From positions 62,001 to 126,000 of the forward strand of contig JBDSZL010000073.1 in the NCBI GenBank assembly GCA_039925145.1: a DNA stretch of 64,000 bases. The letters run 5' to 3'. The first letter of the stretch is position 1. Every line of letters begins with the position of its first letter. The notes beneath the pieces were generated by a model, which saw only the letters and a list, made by a program, of their open reading frames with translations, was not told where the DNA came from and ran no database searches. This stretch comes from JBDSZL01 sp039925145. Its GTDB lineage: Bacteria > Acidobacteriota > Vicinamibacteria > Vicinamibacterales > SCN-69-37. Made by a program: the position numbers and the translations under genes. This document shows, piece by piece, positions 46,284 through 55,104 of the stretch.

Positions 46284-47450
46284 ATGGCGTCGCGCATTCT
46301 CACGATCAACACCGGCTCATCGAGTCTTCGCGCGGGCGTCTTCAGCTGCGAACCTGACACGACGTCGCTCGCGACAGCCCACGTGGAGCGCATCGGCGCC
46401 GACGCCACGCTGCACGTCGGCAGCCAGGCGGGTCAGGCGGCGCAAGCCCGCACGCATCGAGAGGCACTCGACGCGGTCCTTGCGCGTCTTGGCCCCTTCA
46501 CCACAGCTCTCGACGCCATCGCACACCGCGTGGTTCATGGCGGCGCCTCGCTTTTCGCTCCGACGTGGCTCACGCCGCCGGTTGTGAGGGAGATCGCGAC
46601 ACTCGTGCCGCTCGCACCCGATCACCTGCCCCAGGCGCTCGATGCCATCGAGGGCGCCGCGCGTGTCTTTCCGGCTGTGGCGCAGGCAGCCTGCTTCGAC
46701 ACCGCGTTCCATCACTCGATGCCTGGTGTGGCCACGATGTACCCGTTACCGCGTCGGCTCCGGGAGGCCGGCGTTCGACGGTTCGGATTCCACGGTTTGT
46801 CCTGCGAGTCGATCATGGAACGACTGCGTCGCAGCGACCCGTCGGCGGCCGCCGGGAGGGTGATCATCGCGCACCTTGGCAGCGGGGCCAGCATGACGGC
46901 CGTGCAGAATGGCCAGAGCGTGGAGACCACCATGGGGTTCTCGCCGACGGGGGGCATCATGATGGGCACACGCTGCGGCGACCTCGATCCAGGCGTGCTC
47001 CTCCACCTGCTGCGGAATGGCACCGACGTCGATGGCATCGCCAGGCTCGTCAACCACGAGGCCGGACTGCTGGGTGTGTCCGGGGTGAGCGCCGACATGC
47101 GCGACCTGCTGGCGCGCGAACCCTCCGACGCCCATGCCGCTGAAGCCGTCGCGCTGTTCTGCCATCTGGCGCGCAAGGCGATCGGCTCGCTCATGGTCGT
47201 GCTCGGCGGACTCGACACACTCGTCTTCACCGGCGGCACGGGTCAGCACTCATCCGCGATTCGCACCCGCCTCTGCACGAACCTCGACGCGTTCGGCCTC
47301 GTCCTCGATCAGACCCGCAACAGCCAGCACGCGGCGGTGATTTCACGTGCGGGCGCGCGTGTCGTCGTGCGTGTGATCGAGACCGACGAAGATTTGATGC
47401 TCGCCAGGCACGCCCACGCCCTTCTTGCAGAACGAGGACCGCATGTTTGA
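46284..47450 (+). CDS. ackA: Acetate kinase
   Basis: A 388-residue enzyme of standard length. ILTINTGSSSLR is the opening phosphate loop; AHRVVHGG, RFGFHGLS, AHLGSGASM and GFSPTGGIMMGTRCGDLDPG are all present, with the catalytic Arg and Asp regions intact. It makes ATP and acetate from acetyl phosphate, the product of the phosphoketolase gene, whose ATG lies inside the end of this gene (8-base overlap). Confidence 0.95.
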   Translation: MASRILTINTGSSSLRAGVFSCEPDTTSLATAHVERIGADATLHVGSQAGQAAQARTHREALDAVLARLGPFTTALDAIAHRVVHGGASLFAPTWLTPPVVREIATLVPLAPDHLPQALDAIEGAARVFPAVAQAACFDTAFHHSMPGVATMYPLPRRLREAGVRRFGFHGLSCESIMERLRRSDPSAAAGRVIIAHLGSGASMTAVQNGQSVETTMGFSPTGGIMMGTRCGDLDPGVLLHLLRNGTDVDGIARLVNHEAGLLGVSGVSADMRDLLAREPSDAHAAEAVALFCHLARKAIGSLMVVLGGLDTLVFTGGTGQHSSAIRTRLCTNLDAFGLVLDQTRNSQHAAVISRAGARVVVRVIETDEDLMLARHAHALLAERGPHV

Positions 47451-49869
47451 GTTCAACCCCGCCATCTCGAGTGCGGTCCGCGCCACTGGCACGCCGCGCC
47501 GCGATGTCACGGTCGAGGGCCCTCTCGCGGCAGCCACAGCCGATGCGATGCACCGCTACTGGCAAGCGGCAAACTTCCTGACGATCGGCCAGATCTACCT
47601 GCGTGACAACCCGCTGCTTCGCGACCCTCTCACGATCGCGCACATCAAGCCGAGGCTGCTGGGGCACTGGGGCACGTCCCCTGGGCTGAACTTCGTGTAC
47701 GTCCACCTCAACCGGTTGATTCTGGAACACGACGCCAACGTGATCTTTCTGGCCGGACCTGGCCATGGAGGGCCAGCCGTCCTCGCCAACGTCTACCTCG
47801 AAGGTACCTACTCGGAAATCTACCCGGAGGTCTCACGGGACATCGCCGGCATGCAGCGTCTGTTTCGACAGTTCTCCACACCAGGAGGCGTCCCGAGTCA
47901 CGTGAGCGTACCCACGCCGGGCTCCATCCATGAGGGCGGCGAGCTGGGTTATGTCCTGGCGCATGCGTTCGGAGCGGCCTTCGACAACCCCGACCTGATC
48001 GTCGCGGCCGTCGTTGGCGACGGTGAAGCCGAAACGGGGCCACTCGCCGGGTCGTGGAAGAGCACGGCGTTTCTGAATCCCGAACGTGACGGCGCCGTGC
48101 TGCCCATCCTGCATCTCAATGGGTACAAGATCGCGGGCCCCACTGTGCTGGGTCGGACGTCCGATGCGGACGTGCGGGCCCTGCTCGAGGGCGAAGGCTA
48201 CGAGGTCCACATCGTCGCCGGCAGCGATCCCGTGTGTATGCATCAGGCATTCGCCGCCACGCTGGACCTCTGCTACGCGCGCATTCGAGACATTCAGCAA
48301 CGCGCACGCGTGAACGGGGTCTCTGGCCGCCCGCGGTGGCCCGCTATTGTGCTGCGCACCCCAAAGGGATGGACCGGTCCGTCGGAGGTGGATGGCCACC
48401 CTGTCGAGGGCACGTTCCGATCGCATCAAGTGCCGCTCGCGGCCGTGCGGCGCGACCCCGCACAACTGGCGAGGCTCGAGCAGTGGCTCCGGAGCTACGA
48501 ACCCGAGCGCCAGTTCGACCGAGCAGGCAACCTGAGCGCCGAACTGCAGGCGCTTGCCCCGATGGGCGCGCGCCGGATGGGATCGAACCCGCACGCCAAC
48601 GGCGGATGTGTCCTTGTCGACCTCGATCTGCCCCCCTTCCGCGACTACGCCATCCCCGTGACGGCACCGGCCGTCGAACGGCATGAATCCACCCGCCAGC
48701 TCGGACTCATGCTGCGCGATGTGTTCACGCGAAATGCGACGGCGCAGAACTTTCGGATCACCTGTCCGGACGAGACGGCCTCGAACAGATTGGGAGACAT
48801 CTTCGAGGTCGAGAGCCGCTGTTTTGTCGGCGAGACGATCGACATCGACGATCACGTGACGGCCAGCGGACGTGTAATGGAAGTGCTGAGCGAGCATCTC
48901 TGTGAAGGCTGGCTCGAAGGCTACCTGCTGACCGGCCGCCACGGGCTCTACGTGAGCTACGAGGCCTTCGCCATGATCTCGGCGTCGATGACCGTGCAGC
49001 ACGCCAAGTGGCTGCAGGAAGCCGCGCGCCTCCCCTGGAGGACGCCCGTCGCCTCGCTCAACATCCTGCTCACCTCGACATGCTGGCGCAACGCTCACAA
49101 CGGGTTCAGCCATCAGGGACCGGGGCTCATCGACGTCATGCTCTCGAAGCGTGGCACCGTCTCGCGCATCTACTTGCCACCCGATGCGAACTGCCTCCTC
49201 TCGGTCGCCGACCATTGCCTGCGCAGCCGCGACTACGTGAATCTTGTTGTCATCGACAAGCAGCCGCAGCTCCAGTGGCTCGACATCGAGGCTGCCGCCG
49301 ATCACTGCGCTCGCGGCGCCTCCATCTGGCCGTGGGCCAGCGTCGACGAGGGACGAACACCAGACGTCATCATGGCGGCCGCTGGCGACGTGCCCACGCT
49401 CGAGGCCGTGGCTGCCAGTTGGTGGTTGAGACGACACGCGCCCGAGCTCCGGGTGCGATTCGTCAACGTGGTCGACCTGATGACGCTCTTTCCTCCCGAC
49501 GTCCACCCGCACGGGATGCGAGAGGGTCAATTCAGCGACATGTTCACCCTCGACCGGCCGGTCATCTTCGCCTTCCATGGTTACCAGCGTGCCATTCACG
49601 AGATCGTTCACGGCCGCCCCCATCCCAGCCGATTTCACGTGAGAGGCTACGCCGAACAGGGCACGACGACGACACCGTTCAGCATGGTGGTCCTGAATCA
49701 GATGAGCCGCTATCACCTTGCGGCCGAAGCGCTGCGCCGCAGCTGGGGAACCGATCGGGCGCAGCCGCTGATCGACCTCTGCGAACACGCGCTATCGGCC
49801 GCGACGACTCATGCCCAGGAACATTTCGAGGACGCACCGGAGATTTCCGAGTGGACGTGGACGCCGTGA
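47443..49869 (+). CDS. xfp: Xylulose-5-phosphate/fructose-6-phosphate phosphoketolase
   Basis: An 808-residue thiamine-diphosphate enzyme. The start is the ATG inside the acetate kinase end. NFVYVHLNRLI and LAGPGHGGPA (ThDP pyrimidine side), GDGEAETGPLAGSWKS (ThDP-Mg site) and the C-terminal GFSHQGPGLIDVM block are typical, with full length. It splits xylulose-5-P or fructose-6-P into acetyl phosphate and a shorter sugar phosphate, then acetate kinase recovers ATP. Together they form the short bifid-type shunt. Confidence 0.95.
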   Translation: MFEFNPAISSAVRATGTPRRDVTVEGPLAAATADAMHRYWQAANFLTIGQIYLRDNPLLRDPLTIAHIKPRLLGHWGTSPGLNFVYVHLNRLILEHDANVIFLAGPGHGGPAVLANVYLEGTYSEIYPEVSRDIAGMQRLFRQFSTPGGVPSHVSVPTPGSIHEGGELGYVLAHAFGAAFDNPDLIVAAVVGDGEAETGPLAGSWKSTAFLNPERDGAVLPILHLNGYKIAGPTVLGRTSDADVRALLEGEGYEVHIVAGSDPVCMHQAFAATLDLCYARIRDIQQRARVNGVSGRPRWPAIVLRTPKGWTGPSEVDGHPVEGTFRSHQVPLAAVRRDPAQLARLEQWLRSYEPERQFDRAGNLSAELQALAPMGARRMGSNPHANGGCVLVDLDLPPFRDYAIPVTAPAVERHESTRQLGLMLRDVFTRNATAQNFRITCPDETASNRLGDIFEVESRCFVGETIDIDDHVTASGRVMEVLSEHLCEGWLEGYLLTGRHGLYVSYEAFAMISASMTVQHAKWLQEAARLPWRTPVASLNILLTSTCWRNAHNGFSHQGPGLIDVMLSKRGTVSRIYLPPDANCLLSVADHCLRSRDYVNLVVIDKQPQLQWLDIEAAADHCARGASIWPWASVDEGRTPDVIMAAAGDVPTLEAVAASWWLRRHAPELRVRFVNVVDLMTLFPPDVHPHGMREGQFSDMFTLDRPVIFAFHGYQRAIHEIVHGRPHPSRFHVRGYAEQGTTTTPFSMVVLNQMSRYHLAAEALRRSWGTDRAQPLIDLCEHALSAATTHAQEHFEDAPEISEWTWTP

Positions 49870-49988
49870 CCGTGCAACACCGACGCGGAGCCGCACAGCT
49901 GAGCCTGGCTGACACAGCGGCGACCGGTCGCACCAGAAAGCGACTCGCGGAGCGGCGGAGCGGCACCAATGTTGCTGTGCCCTATGGT

Positions 49989-50369
49989 ATGAAGGCCTCC
50001 TACCAGCACGCGGCGACCGAGCTTCAGCGCGACCAGCGTCAGTCTCCCCGCGTCGAAGTCTGGGAGGCAGTCCAGGTCAGGTTCCCTGAACTGCAACTCG
50101 AGGGACGCATTGTGGACGTCAGCCTCGGGGGATTCGGCGTGCGGCTCAATGGTCCTGTTTCGGTCGACTCAGAGCCACTCATCGAGTTCAGTCTCGACGA
50201 CGCGCATGTGACCGTTCGTGCGCGGACCGCCTTCTGCCACGTGGACGCCAGCAACCCGAACGGTAGTGAGCATGTGGCCGGATTCGCCTTCCTCTGGAGC
50301 GAAGATCAGACACCCGTGGCAGCGACCCTGCTGACCGACCGCGTCTTGGGTTCAATTTCCTTTCTGTAA
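49989..50369 (+). CDS. PilZ-domain protein
   Basis: A 126-residue protein; the ATG after CCTATGGT is chosen, but a GTG 12 bases earlier is possible. RQSPR is the RxxxR motif and DVSLGGF the DxSxxG motif of c-di-GMP binding; the following strands complete the barrel. It is downstream of phosphoketolase and could link c-di-GMP to the stress block. It is related in outline to the PilZ protein at 27571. Confidence 0.85.
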   Translation: MKASYQHAATELQRDQRQSPRVEVWEAVQVRFPELQLEGRIVDVSLGGFGVRLNGPVSVDSEPLIEFSLDDAHVTVRARTAFCHVDASNPNGSEHVAGFAFLWSEDQTPVAATLLTDRVLGSISFL

Positions 50370-50435
50370 GATTCACGAGCACACTCGTCGTTCGAACAGA
50401 CTCGGGAGCCGGCCCGGCGGAAGCCTCCCCAAATG

Positions 50436-50543
50436 TCAGAACGTCGCTCTCAGCCCCACCTGAATCGTCCGCGGTTCGCCAACAACTGTCACCTGGCCGA
50501 AGTTGGCCACAGGGCTCGCAGGGTAGGCTCCGGATCCGAACGT
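50436..50543 (-). pseudogene. C-terminal remnant of a TonB-dependent receptor
   Basis: On the minus strand, a frame ends NFGQVTVVGEPRTIQVGLRATF and stop, the final beta-strand pair and aromatic C-terminus of acidobacterial TonB-dependent receptors (typically 'GEPRxIQLGLRxxF'). The frame continues only weakly beyond about 50543 and no plug or barrel is left; the dehydrogenase gene and its promoter occupy the rest. It is a decayed gene end. Confidence 0.6.
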
Positions 50544-50644
50544 GCTGACGCGCGCGACATCGTGGCTACGCCACGGGCAGGCCCTTCAACACACCTGCAA
50601 GTCGCTGTCGCACTGGCTGCCCGTTGCCACACCCTGCGACGGTC

Positions 50645-50660
50645 TGACACGATGCTTGCC
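50645..50660 (+). promoter_or_regulatory. Degenerate sigma-54-like element before the dehydrogenase
   Basis: TGACAC-GATGC-TTGCC fits TGGCAC-N5-TTGC except that the GG at -24 is GA, a damaging change in most studied promoters. The distance to the AGGAGG site and start is like that of the universal stress gene. A weak candidate. Confidence 0.3.
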
Positions 50661-50688
50661 GCTCGACCACTGCACCAGGAGGCTGCTC

Positions 50689-51702
50689 ATGCGCGCATCG
50701 TTCTATCGCGGAGACCGCACGTTCGAGACCGGCACCATCCCCATCCCGACGCCTAAACATGGAGAGGCGCTGCTCCGAGTTCGCCGCGTGGGGATCTGCG
50801 GGAGTGACCTGCACATCTACCAGGGCCATCTCGATCACCGTGTGCCCCGCGGCGGCACAATCGGACATGAGGTGCTCGCGGATGTGGTCTCGTCGCCGGC
50901 CGGGAGCGGTTTCGACGAGGGCGACCGCGTGGTGGTCGAGCCGGTCATCTTCTGCGGCACCTGCCGGGCGTGCCGCATGGGGGCCACCTACCTGTGCTAC
51001 CACCTCCAGGTTCTCGGCGTCGACGCGCCCGGCGGCATGCAGGAGTACTGGGCGGTGCCATTCGATCGGCTCCTGAAAGTACCCGCGGCCCTGAAGGATG
51101 ACGACGCGGCGCTGATTGAGCCACTGGCGGTGGCGACGCATGACGTCACCCGAGCCGAGGTGAAAGCCGGCGATGCGGTGGTCGTGTTCGGCGGCGGCCC
51201 GATTGGGTGCCTCATCGCGATGGTGGCCCGTCACCGCGGTGCGCGAATCAAGGTCGTCGAGATCAACCCGTTCCGCCTGGCCATGCTGGAGAGCCTCGGC
51301 TTCGAGACGATCGGACCAGCCGAGGACACGGTGGCGGTGGTGAACGACTGGACAGGCGGGGACGGCGCCGACATCGCGTTCGAAGTCAGCGGCAGTCCCG
51401 ATGCGGTGCGTCTGCTCACGAGTGTCGTGCGCGTATGGGGCACGGTCAGTATCATCGCCATTCATTCAGAGCCCGTGCTCGTGAATCTGTATCCGATGTT
51501 CGGGCGCGAGCTGAAGATGCATGGCAGCCGCCTCTACACGCGGGCGGCCTGGGAAGAAGCGATTCGCCTGATGGGATCGGGCGCGATTGCGGCTGGCCCG
51601 CTCGTGAGCCGGCGCATACCGCTCGAAGGGCTGCAACAGGGGATGGAGGAGGCGCTCGGAGGAGGCCCCGTGATGAAGGTGCTCGTGGATATGATCGGCT
51701 GA
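50689..51702 (+). CDS. Zinc-dependent medium-chain alcohol/polyol dehydrogenase
   Basis: A 337-residue MDR protein starting at the ATG after CAGGAGGCTGCTC. Catalytic zinc ligands are in GICGSD and GHEV; the structural zinc Cys are CGTCRACRMGATYLC; the NAD loop is GGGPIGCLIA. The sequence resembles sorbitol/L-threonine/galactitol dehydrogenases; the substrate cannot be fixed. It sits downstream of the phosphoketolase block and may supply pentose or polyol intermediates. Confidence 0.88.
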   Translation: MRASFYRGDRTFETGTIPIPTPKHGEALLRVRRVGICGSDLHIYQGHLDHRVPRGGTIGHEVLADVVSSPAGSGFDEGDRVVVEPVIFCGTCRACRMGATYLCYHLQVLGVDAPGGMQEYWAVPFDRLLKVPAALKDDDAALIEPLAVATHDVTRAEVKAGDAVVVFGGGPIGCLIAMVARHRGARIKVVEINPFRLAMLESLGFETIGPAEDTVAVVNDWTGGDGADIAFEVSGSPDAVRLLTSVVRVWGTVSIIAIHSEPVLVNLYPMFGRELKMHGSRLYTRAAWEEAIRLMGSGAIAAGPLVSRRIPLEGLQQGMEEALGGGPVMKVLVDMIG

Positions 51703-51767
51703 ATCGACCGCGCGCACCCGTCTCCGGTGGCCGCTCGGCCGTGGTCCGATGCTCAAACGGCCAGAGG

Positions 51768-52868
51768 CTACTTGACCGGCTCGAACTTGTGCGGGTCAAT
51801 CTTGGTGTTGATGCGGAACCGGTCGAAGGTCGTCTCTTCCGTCGTGTCGGTGCCAATCGCGCGTCGGAGCCTGAAGGGCATCTGCACCCCGTCGACATCG
51901 CGATAATCGGCGAAGTACAACCGATGCTCAACTGGCGTCGCCTGCGCTTTCTGCCTGATCGCCAACACGTCCTTCGTGTATTGATCTTTTTCCGCCTGCG
52001 GCGCGCTCGCGGGAGGGGCCGCGGGCCCCGGCACGACCACGGCCCCTGGCGCCACCGTGAGGGGGGCCGCCTGCCCGGGCACGGTGACGATCACATTGGT
52101 CGGCGGGAGCATCCAGCTGACCATAATGGGCTGGCGTGTCTGGCTGTTGATTAAGAGCTTCATCGCGAAGTTACCTGCCCCCCGCACATCGAGGACGTCG
52201 GCCTTGCCCTGAGGCGCCTCCGCCTGCGCCGCGAAGCCAAATGTCAGCGGATAGGTCGTGAACGAGTCGGCGAAGATTCCCAGTGCGAACCGCACGAAGT
52301 CCTGCTTGATGGTGAGCACCCGGGCCTTCCGCTGGCCGTCGAGCTGGGCGGGCGTCGGGGCTGGAGGCCCACCTGCCCGGGCGGGCGGCGCAACGGGTGC
52401 CGGCAACTGAATCAACTGATCGCCATTGAACCCTGTGGATGTCGGATCGGTCTCTTCGGCGGGCGATTCGTCCTTGCGCAGGTACTTGTCGGGCAGCTCG
52501 ATGCTGAGCTCGAATTCGATGGGCACCAGGTTGTTGCCCCGCACGCGTTTGGCCCGGCCACTGGCAACCACGGACTTGATCGCCGCCAGCCTCTCGCCGC
52601 CGAGCGCCTGACGGGTCGCGGCGAGAATCTGTTTGGCACGTTCGATCGCGGCCGGAGTCAGGGGCGGCGCCTGTGGTGCGGCGGGCGGCCCGCCGGGGCG
52701 GCCTCCACCTGGTTGGGCCGCGGCCGGTCCCTGGCCGGGTGCGCCAGCCGGTCCTCCATCGCGAGCAGGCGGTGCGGTCGGAGCGCCGCCCTGGGCAAGA
52801 GCCGCACTGGCCGCAATGACGGCGACGAGCGCGCACGAAGAGAGGAACCGAACGGTTGACTTGGACAT
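51768..52868 (-). CDS. Exported Pro/Gly-rich protein, unknown function
   Basis: A 366-residue protein with ATG after AGGAGCGTGC and a signal peptide (to about ALAQGG). A 45-residue Pro/Gly/Ala stretch follows, then a beta-rich domain that resembles outer-membrane-lipoprotein carriers in outline (FELSIELPDKYLRKDE, then a long strand series and EHRLYFADYRDVDGVQMPFRLRR). It also carries a second Pro/Ala linker (about 285-310). The LolA/LolB resemblance is a guess by pattern. Divergent from the barrel gene. Confidence 0.6.
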   Translation of the reverse strand: MSKSTVRFLSSCALVAVIAASAALAQGGAPTAPPARDGGPAGAPGQGPAAAQPGGGRPGGPPAAPQAPPLTPAAIERAKQILAATRQALGGERLAAIKSVVASGRAKRVRGNNLVPIEFELSIELPDKYLRKDESPAEETDPTSTGFNGDQLIQLPAPVAPPARAGGPPAPTPAQLDGQRKARVLTIKQDFVRFALGIFADSFTTYPLTFGFAAQAEAPQGKADVLDVRGAGNFAMKLLINSQTRQPIMVSWMLPPTNVIVTVPGQAAPLTVAPGAVVVPGPAAPPASAPQAEKDQYTKDVLAIRQKAQATPVEHRLYFADYRDVDGVQMPFRLRRAIGTDTTEETTFDRFRINTKIDPHKFEPVK

Positions 52869-53241
52869 GCACGCTCCTGATTTGCGCGCCGCGACATGGT
52901 CAGCCCGACAGGTGGTTGTTCCACACATCGCGACAGCCGGCGCGCGCTCTACTAGACGCGCGATCCACGACTTTGGTTCTGCGGTGATCGGCGGCAACAC
53001 CCGACGCTGGTCGGCCGCGGCGCCAGCGTACCGAGGCACATGGCGGGCGTCAATGGCAAAGAGGCGCTGCACTCGGCTGCCGCCTGACGACGCGTCCGTC
53101 CTCTGCAGGTGTCTGTCAGCGCCTGACGCGGCTGAAGAGAGCGGGTACGGGGAATTGGCTGCCCCGACGAGCGTGGCATCCAGCTTGCTCATAGGGTCGT
53201 GTCGCGCCAAAGCACGCATGGGGCGACAGAAAGCAGGTCAC
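52869..53241. other. Divergent intergenic region without a supported gene
   Basis: About 373 bases between two divergent exported proteins. Frames are open on both strands but are GC artefacts without ribosome sites. It should hold both promoters; none is obvious. Confidence 0.35.
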
Positions 53242-53850
53242 GTGAACAAGCACCTCCTCAGAGTCGCCCTGCTGGCGGCCATCATCGGGGCACCGGCCGC
53301 AACCGCAGCCCAGGATCGGAACGCGCAGATTCAAGGCTTCGGCGGCTTCACGATGCGGGGCATTTCCGCCGCCCCGACCTTCGGCGGCAACGTGGCGATT
53401 CCGCTCACGAGAAATATCCAAGTCGTCGCAGAGGGCGGCCGCCTCACCGACATCATGTCTCCGACCCTGGCCACGCTGCTCGACTTCACCCCGGTCGATC
53501 TGCGCCTGTCGGCGCTGTACGGCCAAGCCGGGGTGAGGTTCATCGGCGCACCCAGCTCGGCAGTCCGTCCGTACGCCGAAGCGACCGGCGGACTGGCGCG
53601 GCTCCGGACCGGCGTGGACGGCCTCGGCCTGAGGACCGATGCAGGATTCAACACCGCCTTGCGGTTTCTCGATCGCACCGCCCCCATGCTGGGACTGGGT
53701 GCCGGCGTGGTGCTCCAGGGCGGGCCGGTCTTCGTCGATCTCGGGTATCGGTTTCAGCAGATTCGGAGCGACAACGCGCTGCAGTCGATCTTGAGCGGAG
53801 GCGATCTCACAGTCAGCCAGGTCAGACTCGGTGTCGGCGTCCGATTCTAA
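53242..53850 (+). CDS. Small outer-membrane beta-barrel protein
   Basis: A 202-residue protein. GTG start after AAGCAGGTCAC gives a clean signal peptide (NKHLLRVALLAAIIG, cleavage near TAAQD); an ATG 24 bases earlier is an alternative. The mature chain is a run of about eight amphipathic strands with YRFQQIRSD near the end, closing in VGVRF, an aromatic C-terminus as used by BAM. It resembles OmpW/porin-like small barrels. Confidence 0.75.
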   Translation: MNKHLLRVALLAAIIGAPAATAAQDRNAQIQGFGGFTMRGISAAPTFGGNVAIPLTRNIQVVAEGGRLTDIMSPTLATLLDFTPVDLRLSALYGQAGVRFIGAPSSAVRPYAEATGGLARLRTGVDGLGLRTDAGFNTALRFLDRTAPMLGLGAGVVLQGGPVFVDLGYRFQQIRSDNALQSILSGGDLTVSQVRLGVGVRF

Positions 53851-53899
53851 TCGTGGCCCATGCGTGAAACTATCCGGCCGGCGCCGGGTTTGACCCCGC

Positions 53900-54784
53900 A
53901 TGGGCCATCATCACCGCGTCACGGCTTTTCTGTTTTCCGTCGGCCTGCTTCCGTTCCTTCTCACCGCCACAGGCTGCCAGCTCTCGGCCGGCAGCCTGCT
54001 CGAGCGGCAGACCGAGCGCACGTTTCACGCCCGCGCGGGATCGGTGGTGAAAGTCGAACTGGCTGGAGGCGCTGTCACCATTCAAACGGGCCCTCCTGGC
54101 GTCGTGCAGGTCGTCCTGCACCAGGCCGTGGACGCCGGCTCGGAGCGTGAAGCGGACGCGCTGCTCGCCGACTACGAGGTCTCGGCCACGCAGAGTGGCG
54201 ATCAGATCCAGGCCATTGGCAGACGGAGACGCGGGGCCGTATCGCGTCTCTGGCAGCACAACGCGGTACGCATCAACGCGACGATCACCGCGCCCGATGA
54301 CATCAGGCTCGATCTCACGACGAGCGGCGGCAGCATCGACGTGCGCGGAGAGCGCGTGGCGCTCGTCCAGGCGCACACGAGCGGCGGTTCCATTCACATT
54401 GACGGCGGGGCGGACTCGAGGCTGAGCACCTCGGGAGGCTCCATCAAGGTCGGGCGCGCCTCGCGGACGCTGCAGGCCGATACCAGCGGCGGCAGCATCA
54501 CGGTCGACTATGTCGGAGCGGCCGCCTCCGACGTCAATCTCGGCACGTCTGGCGGTGGCATTCGTGTCGGTGTGGACCCCGACGCCGCGTTGCAGATTGA
54601 TGCGGCTACAAGCGGCGGACGCGTACGAGTGGAACAACTGGCCCTCGGGCACGTGTCCCGGAGCACGACGTCCGAAAGCAGCACGCCCGACCGATCGCAC
54701 GTCAGGGGTGTTCTGAACAACGGGACGGGACGGCTGTATGCGAAGACCAGCGGAGGAAGTATCGTGATTCGTTCGGCCAGGTAA
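53900..54784 (+). CDS. DUF4097-family beta-helix lipoprotein
   Basis: A 294-residue protein with a hydrophobic start and lipobox TATGCQLS. The mature part is made of repeated TSGGSI units (LTTSGGSIDVRG, HTSGGSIHIDG, STSGGSIKVG, DTSGGSITVDY and three more), one per turn, the hallmark of the DUF4097/DUF2807 right-handed beta-helix family. These are exported and of unknown function; in many bacteria they neighbour adhesion or stress genes. Confidence 0.85.
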   Translation: MGHHHRVTAFLFSVGLLPFLLTATGCQLSAGSLLERQTERTFHARAGSVVKVELAGGAVTIQTGPPGVVQVVLHQAVDAGSEREADALLADYEVSATQSGDQIQAIGRRRRGAVSRLWQHNAVRINATITAPDDIRLDLTTSGGSIDVRGERVALVQAHTSGGSIHIDGGADSRLSTSGGSIKVGRASRTLQADTSGGSITVDYVGAAASDVNLGTSGGGIRVGVDPDAALQIDAATSGGRVRVEQLALGHVSRSTTSESSTPDRSHVRGVLNNGTGRLYAKTSGGSIVIRSAR

Positions 54785-54879
54785 CGGGCAGGGCGCAGCC
54801 GTAGCGAAGACTGGCCACAATGCCCAGAGCCCTGAGGCGTCGGGCACTTCATTTGCTTCCTCGTCAGACGAGGTTCATC

Positions 54880-55104
54880 ATGAAGAGTCACGAGAAGAGT
54901 CCAGCGCCTGGCACCACGCCCCGCGCACCTACCGCCGAAAAGCCAAGCCAGGGCGGATACGGCCACGAGTCGGAGTCCGCCAACGCAGAAGAAGGCGCCC
55001 GGCACCAGCAAGGCGATCAGCATGGCCGCATCGAGAAGTCCGGGAGCCCCCCGGTCGCCACGCGCAAGGACGCTGCCCACCGACCCAACTCGCACCACGA
55101 CTGA
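54880..55104 (+). CDS. Small hydrophilic disordered protein
   Basis: A 74-residue protein starting at the ATG after ACGAGGTTCATC. It is rich in Pro, Ser, Glu, His and Lys, has no hydrophobic segment and should be disordered. It overlaps the start of the longer RluA frame by 83 bases. No family recognised. Only one of the two starts may be real. Confidence 0.4.
   Translation: MKSHEKSPAPGTTPRAPTAEKPSQGGYGHESESANAEEGARHQQGDQHGRIEKSGSPPVATRKDAAHRPNSHHD

Noticed and set aside
47833..49788. 651-codon minus-strand frame opposite phosphoketolase
   Set aside because: It is fully antisense to a clear xfp gene, has no domain or ribosome site, and is rich in Arg/His/Val as expected from reading a GC-rich gene backwards.
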